A stretch of 64,000 bases of DNA from CAMCXE01 sp046347475 (GCA_046347475.1 JAXMGD010000002.1:310001-374000); one strand, 5' to 3'; shown: positions 8,145-16,570, counted from the stretch's first letter. The notes: generated from the sequence alone by a model not told the origin. Numbers and translations are program-made.

Positions 8145-8175
8145 AGGCGTCGCAAATTTATTTGCGACGCCTTTT
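8145..8175 (+). terminator. Rho-independent terminator
   Basis: A perfect 12-bp stem, AGGCGTCGCAAA paired with TTTGCGACGCCT around a TTTA loop, is followed by TTTTC. It terminates forward transcription and sits just behind the lysine-rich gene relic. Confidence 0.85.
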
Positions 8176-8593
8176 CTCTGTGATGCACATGAGCCGACAT
8201 GCCCATTGACAAAGCAATTCCACTCCAAAGCCCTCAGCCTGATGCCAAACTTTATTGATCACACCAATCGAATCAAGATAAGGGTTTGGGAAATAATTAT
8301 TTAAGTAAGCATAGGCGCAGCGTGGGCAACTTGCCTGCCACCGATGTAAAACCCCGCCACCATCTCATCTCCCCATACATTTCCTACTTACAGATCACCA
8401 AAGCTAATTGGTATCGTTAATAAAAAAATAAACAAAATTAACAAATATGTAAACAAATCGTAACCATGGCCCTTGAAGCTGCCTATTAAAAGCTGCACCC
8501 ACTAACACCGCTAGCTAGCCTGGTGCAGCCAACAGAGAAGATGCAGTCTAAGTACATATCGCCGACTTTTACCCAATTAGGAAGGTACCAAAT
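8176..8593. other. 418-bp AT-rich region without genes; leader of the PEP-CTERM gene
   Basis: No ORF or RNA gene was recognised. A degenerate REP arm (GTGGGCAACTTGCCTGCCAC) lies near 8321-8340. The last 200 bp are AT-rich, with runs such as ATAAAAAAATAAAC near 8420, and probably hold the promoter of the following exported-protein gene, which has a clear AGGAAGG ribosome site at 8580-8586. Confidence 0.5.
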
Positions 8594-9373
8594 ATGGCCA
8601 TCAAGCCAATAGCATATGTCGCCTTATCCCTACTATCATCCACTGCCGGGGCCAGTTTAGATACCGGAGCTAACCCCGCCACCAGTCGAGGCGGCGAGAT
8701 GGTTTTGGCTCTTTGGGATGATCGCCAAGGAAAAGCAATGCTGTTTGATACCGGCATAAATTTTGGTCAAGTGCGCAGCAATGAATGGTTTTCATTTAAC
8801 CTTTCAAACGCGAACCCAAACTACAAAAGCTTTTTCAATTATGATTTTTCCAACGTCCGCTGGAACGCCTATGTGGGAAACGACTGGAATAACGGTGAAC
8901 GATTTGATAACCCAAGCGAAATTGGCGCAATATTCACAACTCAAAATCCAGAATTATTTATCAACTCACCCCTAAATTATCAGAATCTAAGCAACTTTAT
9001 AATTAGCAGTGGAGATACGCTGGGGCATTGGGTTGCACGCTTTGAAACATCCGATCCATCTATATCCATTAATCAGACCTATGAGTCCACTTCCTCGGAA
9101 GGATCAAATTATTTAGGTTCGATCTGGGGCAATTCACAGGGAGGGTACATGCAGAACACCAGTGCAAAAGCGGGCGATTTTATTACATTAGTATTTAACG
9201 GTATAACGGGTTTTGACTACACCGACGGCGTTGCCAAATCACTTGGCAGAGTTCAATTTAACCCTATTACGAGCACATTTGGTTATGTTCCAATCCCCGC
9301 TGCGAGTTGGTTACTTATATCGGGCATGCTCGGCCTGGGTGCCATTGTACGCAGACGACACAACCTGCACTGA
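8594..9373 (+). CDS. Exported protein with VPLPA/PEP-CTERM sorting signal
   Basis: This 259-residue protein begins with a signal peptide (MAIKPIAYVALSLLSSTAGA) and ends with VPIPAASWLLISGMLGLGAI followed by VRRRHNLH. That is the tripartite PEP-CTERM layout: a Pro-containing VPxPA box, a hydrophobic helix and a basic tail, recognised in Gram-negative bacteria by exosortases during surface or biofilm-matrix export. The body between is rich in Asn, Ser, Gly and Trp and has no catalytic motif I know. No exosortase or polysaccharide cluster is in this window, so it must be served from elsewhere. AGGAAGG lies 7 bases before the ATG. Confidence 0.8.
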   Translation: MAIKPIAYVALSLLSSTAGASLDTGANPATSRGGEMVLALWDDRQGKAMLFDTGINFGQVRSNEWFSFNLSNANPNYKSFFNYDFSNVRWNAYVGNDWNNGERFDNPSEIGAIFTTQNPELFINSPLNYQNLSNFIISSGDTLGHWVARFETSDPSISINQTYESTSSEGSNYLGSIWGNSQGGYMQNTSAKAGDFITLVFNGITGFDYTDGVAKSLGRVQFNPITSTFGYVPIPAASWLLISGMLGLGAIVRRRHNLH

Positions 9374-9457
9374 TGAATATTTACAGCGCAAGTTCGCTAA
9401 CTGCACCTGCAGCCTAAACTCTACGGCGCAATTTGAACCATCAATTCCTGCGTAGGT

Positions 9458-9560
9458 GTAGGGTGGGCAACTCGCTTGCCCACCAACTTCTAAGCAAGCC
9501 AACAAATCCAGCGCAAACTAAAATTTCCAAACAGGGTGGGCAATAAATTGCCCACCCTAC
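9458..9560. repeat. REPIN copy
   Basis: GTAGGGTGGGCAA at the left end is exactly mirrored by TTGCCCACCCTAC at the right end, with a hairpin in each arm. The interior is closely related to the copy at 7912-8014, so the two bracket the relic and the PEP-CTERM gene. Confidence 0.75.
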
Positions 9561-9586
9561 ACCAAAACCCGTAAGGTGCATCAATC

Positions 9587-9704
9587 GTAGGGTGGGTTCG
9601 CGAAGCAACCCACTATCGGTCTCGTAACAAAGAATTATTGTTTTAACAGCAGAGGTCGGTGCCGCGACATGGTGGATTGTCGCTTCGCTCCGAATCCACC
9701 CTAC
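9587..9704. repeat. Larger GTAGGGTGG-ended inverted-repeat element
   Basis: The left arm GTAGGGTGGGTTCGCGAAGC folds on AACCCAC, and the right arm GGTGGATTGTCGCTTCGCTC folds on AATCCACCCTAC. The outer ends are inverted copies of GTAGGGTGG. The last bases CTA (9701-9703) are, on the minus strand, the TAG stop codon of the EEP gene. Confidence 0.6.
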
Positions 9705-10702
9705 TTCTTCTCCACCTTAACCAAAACCCCCATATGATCCGTATAAGCCACCGCACTTTTCCCTGCAAATGAAAACTGCGAAATATACTTCACCTCAATT
9801 TTTTTAACCGTCGCCGTGTTATACACTGCAACGTCAAATTTTTTACTATTCGCCGAGTTGGTTCCTTTGTGTACCACGGGTTTTTCCGCCCAGGTATCGT
9901 TAAGTGTAATCGCCCCACTATGGGCATCCACAAACGTTTGGTCCATGCCGCTGCTAATTACCTCTGGGCTAAAGGTTTCGCGCGGTTGGTTGGTATCGCC
10001 AATAACTACATCCACTACGCCGCCCTTGGCATGATTCAGCAAAGTATTCTTAATGTTTTGATAAAATACCGTGGCCGCATCTTTGTTCGCAGCCAGGCTA
10101 TTGGGCACATGAACAAACACAGCTAATACACCTTTACAACGCACCGCACACCAGCCTTCGCCCTCGGCAATCGGGTGTGTAATGCCTGAAGGGCCGTGGA
10201 TGCTAAAACAATTACAGGCCTTTGGCCGCACCGAAACATGTATTTTTTTACCGGCTTCTTTGCTAATGGATTGCCACTGGGCGTGAGTGGAATCGAGTTC
10301 ACCAAATACTATCGCATCAATTGTCGCCCCCACTTCGCGATAGGCGAATTGATATAACTGGCGGGCCTTGCCCTCCACCATACTGAGCATTTCCGATTTA
10401 GCAGCGGCAAATTTTAAATCGTCGCCAGTATCCGCCTCATCGCGTTTGCGTTTTTTGCTGGGTTTTTTATCATCCAAATAATTTTTATCCCCTACGGGCA
10501 CTAACTCCGCTGGCCCTTCCAAAATAACCGAAGGGTCTAATTGGGGATTAAATGGGTAGCGAAGCACGCCTGTGCCCTTGGGATACATGGGCGCTAAGGT
10601 GTGCTGTGCGGCGCGTTGAAAGGCCTGTCGTGTGCTGGCCGCCACATCGTGTTCGGTACTGGAATTAGAATTTAATGACTGATAGGCCAACACAACATCC
10701 AT
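9701..10702 (-). CDS. Endonuclease/exonuclease/phosphatase (DNase I-like) family protein
   Basis: This 333-residue protein carries the ordered motifs of the EEP superfamily: E135 in IVFGELDS, H198 in AVFVHVPNS, D236/N238 in VVIGDTNQ, and D322/H323 in YTDHMGVLV. These match the metal and catalytic residues of DNase I-like phosphoesterases, so a nuclease or phosphodiesterase activity is likely; the substrate is unknown. Residues 79-87 (KKPSKKRKR), set in an acidic context, resemble a nuclear localisation signal. There is no signal peptide. GAGGA lies 7 bases before the ATG. The TAG stop is part of a repeat element, so the original C-terminus may have been slightly different. Confidence 0.7.
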   Translation of the reverse strand: MDVVLAYQSLNSNSSTEHDVAASTRQAFQRAAQHTLAPMYPKGTGVLRYPFNPQLDPSVILEGPAELVPVGDKNYLDDKKPSKKRKRDEADTGDDLKFAAAKSEMLSMVEGKARQLYQFAYREVGATIDAIVFGELDSTHAQWQSISKEAGKKIHVSVRPKACNCFSIHGPSGITHPIAEGEGWCAVRCKGVLAVFVHVPNSLAANKDAATVFYQNIKNTLLNHAKGGVVDVVIGDTNQPRETFSPEVISSGMDQTFVDAHSGAITLNDTWAEKPVVHKGTNSANSKKFDVAVYNTATVKKIEVKYISQFSFAGKSAVAYTDHMGVLVKVEKK

Positions 10703-10763
10703 CGCGGTATCCTCGGTTAATAATTTAAATTTAGGCAGTAAGCGCTTTGCCTTACTACAGGTG

Positions 10764-11945
10764 TTATTGAGATTTCTTCGCGTAGCGCGCCAACCAGCTA
10801 TAGCCCAAAATAGCCGATAGCAGCGAGCCTAATAAAATGCCCAAACGCTCATTCATCGGCTCGCTCACTAGAGTTTCTTCAAAAGCCAATGAGCCAATAA
10901 ATAAACTCATGGTAAAGCCCACGCCACACAATAATGCCGCGCCATATATATGGCTCCACGTACAATCACTGGGCAGGCGGCCGATTTTTAATACCACGGC
11001 GAGCCACGCAAATAACATCACACCTAACTGTTTTCCCACCACCAAACCCAGGCAAATCCCCAGCGGAACGCCAGAGGTTAATGCAGCTGCATGTAAACCC
11101 GCAAATGAAAGCCCCGCATTGGCAAAAGCAAATAGTGGCAATACACCCAAGTTCACCACACTGTGTAAATCATGTTCTATATCCGCAACAGGCGTTTGTT
11201 GCCGCCCGCTTGCGTCCACTCCTGTGTAGGGAATTAATAAGGCAATCGCCACTCCGGCAAGCGTGGCATGCACACCGGATTTTAATAGGCTCACCCATAC
11301 AAACAAGCCAATTAATAAATAAGCCGCGCGGTTAATACTGCCCCGCCAATTCATAAGGGCTAATACAGCCAACCCCATCCCCGCGCACACAATGGCAAGC
11401 CATGACAATTTGGCGGTGTAAAATAAAGCGATTATGACAATAGCCCCTATATCATCAAAAATGGCCAGAGTGACTAAAAATAGTTTAAGGCCAACCGGTA
11501 CTCTTGACCCTAAGAGACTTAACACACCTAATGCAAAGGCTATATCCGTGGCGGTGGGAATGGCCCAACCGCGCAGAGCAATTGGGTCCTGGTAATTAAA
11601 TGCCGCATAAATGACTGCGGGCACCAGCATACCGCCGACAGCCGCAGCAGCCGGAAAGGCAATTTTAGACGCCTGGCTTAATTCCCCCACCAGTATTTCG
11701 CGTTTTAATTCCAAGCCCACCATTAAAAAAAACAGCGTCATCAAGCCATCGTTGATCCACAGCAGCAAGGGTTTGGCGATACTAAAATCACCCAGGGCCA
11801 CCACCAATTTGACTGAGAGAAATTGATGGTAGATCCCCGCGAAAGGGCTATTAGCAGCGACCAACGCCAAAACGGCCGCACACATTAATAAGATGCCGCC
11901 AAATGCATCCGCCTGAGAAAAACGATTCCACCAAGACCGCAGCAT
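10764..11945 (-). CDS. nhaA: Na+/H+ antiporter NhaA
   Basis: NhaA exports sodium in exchange for protons at the inner membrane, protecting against salt and alkaline stress. The 393-residue protein has about 12 hydrophobic segments. It contains the conserved DGLMTLFFLMVGLELKRE near residue 66, ATDIAFALGVL, and AIFDDIGAIVIIALFYT with the paired aspartates that bind sodium. The length matches E. coli NhaA. GAAGGGG precedes the ATG. A sodium exporter is consistent with a marine or brackish habitat, though it is not proof of one. Confidence 0.96.
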   Translation of the reverse strand: MLRSWWNRFSQADAFGGILLMCAAVLALVAANSPFAGIYHQFLSVKLVVALGDFSIAKPLLLWINDGLMTLFFLMVGLELKREILVGELSQASKIAFPAAAAVGGMLVPAVIYAAFNYQDPIALRGWAIPTATDIAFALGVLSLLGSRVPVGLKLFLVTLAIFDDIGAIVIIALFYTAKLSWLAIVCAGMGLAVLALMNWRGSINRAAYLLIGLFVWVSLLKSGVHATLAGVAIALLIPYTGVDASGRQQTPVADIEHDLHSVVNLGVLPLFAFANAGLSFAGLHAAALTSGVPLGICLGLVVGKQLGVMLFAWLAVVLKIGRLPSDCTWSHIYGAALLCGVGFTMSLFIGSLAFEETLVSEPMNERLGILLGSLLSAILGYSWLARYAKKSQ

Positions 11946-11975
11946 AAAACCCCTTCGTAGCCTATAGCTAATTTA

Positions 11976-12593
11976 TCACTCGCCCCAGGGTGCAAGCAGC
12001 GTTTGCGGTATACCTAATTGAGCGAGAATACGCGCTACAATAAAATCGATTAAATCACCAATGCAGCTAGGCTTATGATAAAAACCTGGGCTTGCCGGTA
12101 ATATCACCGCCCCCATCTGGGTGAGCTTGAGCATATTTTCCAAATGAATGTGTGAATAGGGTGTTTCCCTCGGCACAATAATTAACTGCCGCCGCTCTTT
12201 TAAGGCCACATCCGCCGCCCGCTCAATTAAATTATTACTGGCACCACACGCAATGGCCGAAATACAACCGCCGCTGGCCGGGCAAATTACCATGCTGGCG
12301 GGGCTTGATGAGCCCGATGCTACCGGCGCAAACCAGTCATCCCGCGCAAGCAGGTGCAGCTGATCTTCGCGTGCGCCGCTCCAGGTTTGCCAGAATAATT
12401 GCTGCTCGGTAAATTCATCGGGCGGCAGCAGGGATGTTTCAGTACGAATCACCACCTGAGCAGCCTGGGAAATTAATAAATACACACGGCAATCGGCGGC
12501 GATTAATTGCTGCAATAAACGCAAACCATAATCCGCCCCCGACGCACCGGTAATGGCCAGGGTAATAGTTTTAGGCGCTGAACAATTAGCCAT
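11976..12593 (-). CDS. ubiX: Flavin prenyltransferase UbiX
   Basis: UbiX joins dimethylallyl phosphate to FMN to make the prenylated flavin cofactor of the UbiD decarboxylase in ubiquinone synthesis. The 205-residue protein starts with the flavin-binding ITGASGADYGLRLL and has the conserved VPRETPYSHIHLENML near residue 140. Its start overlaps the mpl stop codon by 8 bases, so the two are co-translated. The ubiX-mpl pairing is common in gammaproteobacteria. Confidence 0.95.
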   Translation of the reverse strand: MANCSAPKTITLAITGASGADYGLRLLQQLIAADCRVYLLISQAAQVVIRTETSLLPPDEFTEQQLFWQTWSGAREDQLHLLARDDWFAPVASGSSSPASMVICPASGGCISAIACGASNNLIERAADVALKERRQLIIVPRETPYSHIHLENMLKLTQMGAVILPASPGFYHKPSCIGDLIDFIVARILAQLGIPQTLLAPWGE

Positions 12594-13944
12594 CGTTCAA
12601 TGCCTCCAACAATTTATGATGCAGGCCTGCAAAACCACCGTTACTCATAATGACTATGTGATCACCACTGCGGCTTTCACCTAGAGTGTATTCAATAATT
12701 TCATCCACGGAACAAAACGCTTTTTGTTTATTGCCGGCATTTTTAGCTACCTCGCGCAGGGACCAGTTTAAACCGGGCGGTTCAAACCAAATGACTTCAT
12801 CCGCCGCTTGGCAACTTAAACCCAGCGTCTGCGCGTGTACGCCTTGTTTCATGGTATTCGAGCGGGGCTCAATAATTGCGATAATGCGCGCCTTGCCCAC
12901 TTTGGCCCGCAGGCCTTTTAAGGTGGTGGCAATTGCTGTGGGGTGATGGGCAAAATCATCGTATACTTTTCGCCCCTTGCTCTCGCCGACTAATTCCATA
13001 CGGCGTTTTACACCTAAAAATTCCCCTAATGCAGCACAACTGGTGTGGGGCTCTACACCCACATGGCGAGCAGCGGCCATAGCGGCCAGCGCATTGGCAA
13101 TATTATGAGTCCCTAATAATGACCAGTTGACGCTACCCACTTTTTCGCTTTGAAAATACACATCAAAATGGCTGCCGTCAGCATTAATTAATTCTGCCTG
13201 CCAATCGCCACCGGCGCCGAGTGTTTGGGTAGGTGTCCATAACCCTTGCGCTAATACTTGCTGCAAGGCTTTATCCTGCCCTGGGTAAATAATTAATCCT
13301 TCGTCGGGCACCAGGCGCACCAGGTGGTGAAACTGGCGTTGAATAGCGGCTAAATCCGGAAATATATCCGCATGGTCGTATTCAAGATTATTTAAAATTG
13401 TAGTGCGCGGGTGATAGTGTAAAAATTTTGAGCGTTTATCAAAAAATGCGCAGTCGTATTCATCCGCTTCAATCACAAAAAAACTCGAACCACCCAAGCT
13501 TGCAGACGTAGGGAAATTTAACGGCACACCGCCAATTAAATAACCGGGCGCGTAATCGGAATACTCTAAAATCCAGGTTAATAAACTGGCCGTGGTGGTT
13601 TTGCCGTGGGTGCCAGCCACTGCAAGCACCCAGCGATTTTGCAACACATGCTCAGCCAACCAAGCTGGGCCTGAGGTGTAGGGAATCATGCGGTTAAGCA
13701 CCGCTTCCATTACCGGGTTGCCTCGGCTAATTACATTGCCCACCACAACAATATCCGGGTTTAAATCCAGCTGAGCCACATCGTAACCTTCAATTAGCTC
13801 TATACCTGCAGCGGCTAACTGGGTGCTCATGGGTGGATAAACCTGCTGATCGCTGCCGGTTACCCGAAATCCCAATTGTTTGGCCAACACCGCTAAACTC
13901 CCCATGAAAGTTCCACAAATCCCCAATATATGAATGTGCCCCAT
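12586..13944 (-). CDS. mpl: UDP-N-acetylmuramate:tripeptide ligase (murein recycling)
   Basis: Mpl attaches recycled L-Ala-D-Glu-mDAP tripeptide to UDP-MurNAc, returning peptidoglycan fragments to cell-wall synthesis. The 452-residue protein has the Mur-ligase ATP loop GTHGKTTTASLL near residue 112, and begins HIHILGICGTFMGSLAVLA, the Mpl version of the Mur N-terminal Rossmann motif. FAHHPTAIATTL, the C-terminal domain motif, lies near residue 330. It is followed by ubiX with an overlap. Confidence 0.96.
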   Translation of the reverse strand: MGHIHILGICGTFMGSLAVLAKQLGFRVTGSDQQVYPPMSTQLAAAGIELIEGYDVAQLDLNPDIVVVGNVISRGNPVMEAVLNRMIPYTSGPAWLAEHVLQNRWVLAVAGTHGKTTTASLLTWILEYSDYAPGYLIGGVPLNFPTSASLGGSSFFVIEADEYDCAFFDKRSKFLHYHPRTTILNNLEYDHADIFPDLAAIQRQFHHLVRLVPDEGLIIYPGQDKALQQVLAQGLWTPTQTLGAGGDWQAELINADGSHFDVYFQSEKVGSVNWSLLGTHNIANALAAMAAARHVGVEPHTSCAALGEFLGVKRRMELVGESKGRKVYDDFAHHPTAIATTLKGLRAKVGKARIIAIIEPRSNTMKQGVHAQTLGLSCQAADEVIWFEPPGLNWSLREVAKNAGNKQKAFCSVDEIIEYTLGESRSGDHIVIMSNGGFAGLHHKLLEALNDG

Positions 13945-14009
13945 ACGCGCTCACACCTTAAAAAAGCGGTTAGGATACTGGATTGGGGCCACAGAGGACA
14001 GCGTACTAG

Positions 14010-14148
14010 CAGCTTGTTGAAATAGGCTGGCGGGGATGGTCTGGCAAGGGTAATTTGACGAAATAACAGGTTTTTAAATCAAGCAAATGAGGACCCTTGC
14101 GCCAAATTTAACGCCCCAGGCCTAGCAGGATAGTAGCTCAACAGGCTG
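14010..14148. repeat. MITE-like element B, degenerate copy
   Basis: This copy begins CAGCTTGTTGAAATA and ends with the imperfect inverse CTCAACAGGCTG. It is 139 bp long and aligns along its length with the intact B copy at 14376-14515, sharing AAATGAGGA and CGCCAAATTTAACGCC. The flanks (CTAG and CCGG) show no target duplication, so it is older or has been altered. Confidence 0.7.
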
Positions 14149-14298
14149 CCGGAGCGTGAAAGCCCTAAATAAACAGCACCAGAGGCTCGCTTCAGTTAAA
14201 AACCAGGCTAAGCGTGTAATTGTTGTTAAGGTGGTATTTTTTAAATCGCCGAAAAAATCACCCCAATCAAATTTGCCTAAGCCTCACCAATAGCTGTT

Positions 14299-14576
14299 AC
14301 TAGCGGTACGGGAGTAAAGAATACACAGTATTGCAGACCGTCAAAAAGAGGGATCTTTTTGACGAAGCTACTTAGCAGCTTGTTGAAATACGTTGGCGGC
14401 GACGGTATGGCAAGGCAAATTTGGCGAAAAAACCGGAGTTTACACGGAGTAAATGAGGATTTTTTCGCCAAATTTAACGCCGCCAGACCTAGCAAGGTAG
14501 TATTTCAACAAGCTGTTAGGATGTATTCACGGCGCGTCTGTAATACTGTGTATTCTTTACTTTCAGCTAGGTAGTA
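14299..14576. repeat. MITE-like element A, interrupted copy
   Basis: The two halves, 14299-14371 and 14520-14576 plus one TTAG, together make a 134-bp element that aligns without net gaps to the intact copy at 18031-18164. The outer arms are inverted repeats (AGTAAAGAATACACAGTATT on the left pairs with the right arm). Inside is a perfect hairpin CGTCAAAAAG...CTTTTTGACG (14338-14363). The interruption is element B. Confidence 0.8.
14376..14515. mobile_element. MITE-like element B inserted in element A, with TTAG duplication
   Basis: A 140-bp non-coding element bounded by perfect 16-bp terminal inverted repeats, CAGCTTGTTGAAATAC and GTATTTCAACAAGCTG. It is flanked on both sides by TTAG (14372-14375 and 14516-14519). 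The intact A copy at 18 kb has a single TTAG at 18104-18107, showing the empty site. The interior also folds (AAATTTGGCGAAAAAA against TTTTTTCGCCAAATTT). It carries no ORF, so it must have been moved by a transposase encoded elsewhere. Confidence 0.8.
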
Positions 14577-14658
14577 ATAGAAGTGTATTTATTGGAGGAA
14601 ATGGCGTGCCGCCACAACGACGGCAATAGAGGATAATAACGAGCTAAGCGCCCCAGAA

Positions 14659-15495
14659 TTATTTAAGCATACTGGTGGCGTTTGCCATGGCCTCGGATAA
14701 ATCCTCCGCTTCAGCGTTATCAATATCCCAATCCAAACCCAAGCGATCAAACGCGGTAACGGTTGAATAATCTAAATCCTGGTAATGGATATTATTGGCA
14801 TCCAGGCTTTGTAAAAAACCCACCGTAACCAAATCCGCATAATCCGCTTTGGGCACCACGCGGGTAAAATCCAGATATTGCAACGGCACCTGTTGGATGG
14901 CGGCCGGAAATCCCCACACCGTTAAAATACGTGCGCCTATGTGCGGATGCGCTTGAGCAATCACCGACTCTAGGGTGAAACTATCGCGCAACAATGCGGG
15001 GTGGTCTTCAGCGTAGGAGAGAATAGGCAATACGCCAATTTGGTGAACAAGGCCAGCCAGGGCCGCCTCGTCAGGCTTAAGCTTAGTTTTAAACTTGCAC
15101 AGCACCGTACAAATGCCGGCAATTTCAGCGGATTGATTCCATACCAAGCGCAGGCGGCGGTCAACCAAATCGCTAGTGGCTTGAAACATCTGCTCCATGG
15201 CAAGGCCAGTCGCCAAGGCACAGGTTGTGCTCATGCCCAATCGCGAGAGGGCCATATTAAGATCTTCAATAACCTTAGCGCCGCGATAAATAGCGCTATT
15301 GGCAACCTTGATGATGCGCGCCGCCAGTGCCGCATCCTGGCCAATAATAGCCGCCAATTGCTTGATGCTGGCATTAGGATCATCAGCCACTTCCCGCACC
15401 CGCAACGCCATTTCAGGCATGGTGGGCAACACCAGGCTGTCATCATCAATGGCTTTTAAAATAATTGCCGATATTTTTTCTACGAGATTAGTCAT
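14659..15495 (-). CDS. HDOD domain protein
   Basis: This 278-residue protein is a single HDOD domain (about residues 10-215), the HD-related output domain found in bacterial signalling proteins. It has the typical LPTMPEMALRVREVADDPNAS start, then IIGQDAALAARIIKVANSA, and LAGLVHQIGVLPILSYAE in place of the HD catalytic pair. Proteins of this type act in regulation of motility, biofilm or stress; the exact role here is unknown. The open frame begins 23 codons earlier, but MTNLVEKISAIIL at 15495 has AGGAG just upstream and is preferred. It lies between the repeat cluster and ygfZ. Confidence 0.88.
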   Translation of the reverse strand: MTNLVEKISAIILKAIDDDSLVLPTMPEMALRVREVADDPNASIKQLAAIIGQDAALAARIIKVANSAIYRGAKVIEDLNMALSRLGMSTTCALATGLAMEQMFQATSDLVDRRLRLVWNQSAEIAGICTVLCKFKTKLKPDEAALAGLVHQIGVLPILSYAEDHPALLRDSFTLESVIAQAHPHIGARILTVWGFPAAIQQVPLQYLDFTRVVPKADYADLVTVGFLQSLDANNIHYQDLDYSTVTAFDRLGLDWDIDNAEAEDLSEAMANATSMLK

Positions 15496-15530
15496 AAGCA
15501 CTCCTAAGCCGCGAGCCCCACGGCCCCTAA

Positions 15531-16463
15531 TCACATAGTTATAGCATAGGGTAGCGATAACCACTGTATTTTGCTGTGCTCAAACCCTGGGCAGCTCAAA
15601 CCACCCTGTTCTATAGCCTGGTCATTTACTACCGCTAAAAATTCCTCACCACAACTGAGCACCACCTGGCCCGAAGCCTCAGTGTGTGCGGCACTGTAAA
15701 GCTGCGCTCCAACAGGCAGGTGCGCTCCAGCTATAGATCCTCGGTATAAATGTTTTTTTAATTTACCTAAATATTGCATGCGGGCAACAATCTCCTGCCC
15801 GGTGTAACAGCCTTTTTTAAAACTAATGCCATCCACCTGATCCAAATTAAACATCTGGGGAATAAACTCTTCCACAGTTGGCCCGCGCACTTCCGCAATA
15901 CCACGTTTAATTAATTCGGCATCAAAATTCTCTGCTTTCTTGATGCTTGCATCGGCACCACCCTGTGCCAGCCATTGACTGAGCGCATCGCTGGAGCCGT
16001 ACACTTCTAACCAATCACGACCTCGAGCCACCAATACGGCATCGCCCAGGGCCTGATATTTCCCAGCTATTAAAGGCTCAGCAAGCGTCAAACTCGTGCT
16101 TGCGCGCTCAAGAATATCTTCGCCCACGAGCGCACAGGCGGGCATTTCACACTGCGAAATATTCACCTTGGTAAATACAGCGTATTTTTTTAAGCCATCA
16201 AAGGCTTGCACTAAACTGCGATGAACACGCAAAAAAATAGACGCGTGTTTTTGAAATGCCACAAAACTTAAAACCATTCGCCCTTTAGGATTACACTGCG
16301 CCCCGAGCAGCCACTCCTGCTGCTCTAACCTGCGCATATCACAGGTCACCTGGGATTGAATAAATTTAAGGGCATCGGGCCCAGACAATTCAAGGTAGTG
16401 ATAATCTTCAAGTGAATAATAGTTAATCGAGGTTACATCTTTACCACTGTTTGTATCACGCAT
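15531..16463 (-). CDS. ygfZ: tRNA-modifying / iron-sulfur cluster maturation protein YgfZ
   Basis: YgfZ is a folate-binding protein related to GcvT that helps assemble or repair certain Fe-S enzymes such as MiaB. The 310-residue protein has the diagnostic KGCYTGQEIVARMQYLGKLKK (about residues 217-237), including the conserved cysteine, and the N-terminal SGPDALKFIQSQVT. GAGG lies about 8 bases before the ATG. The succinate dehydrogenase assembly gene sdhE lies nearby in divergent orientation, a neighbour relation also seen in enteric bacteria (ygfX-sdhE-ygfZ). Confidence 0.94.
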   Translation of the reverse strand: MRDTNSGKDVTSINYYSLEDYHYLELSGPDALKFIQSQVTCDMRRLEQQEWLLGAQCNPKGRMVLSFVAFQKHASIFLRVHRSLVQAFDGLKKYAVFTKVNISQCEMPACALVGEDILERASTSLTLAEPLIAGKYQALGDAVLVARGRDWLEVYGSSDALSQWLAQGGADASIKKAENFDAELIKRGIAEVRGPTVEEFIPQMFNLDQVDGISFKKGCYTGQEIVARMQYLGKLKKHLYRGSIAGAHLPVGAQLYSAAHTEASGQVVLSCGEEFLAVVNDQAIEQGGLSCPGFEHSKIQWLSLPYAITM

Positions 16464-16570
16464 ATTAAAGCCTCAGGTATCTTTTTCCACTCGATGGGGA
16501 TGGTGTCTGCACTTGCTTAATTTTTTGGTGGGGACGCTTAGCCAATTGGCCGCCGCTTAAAATCTATCTA

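Noticed and set aside
6336..9704. CRISPR-like repeat spacing among the GTGGGCAA repeats
   Set aside because: The copies are far apart, inverted and unevenly spaced, with no direct-repeat/spacer pattern and no cas genes; they fit REPINs.
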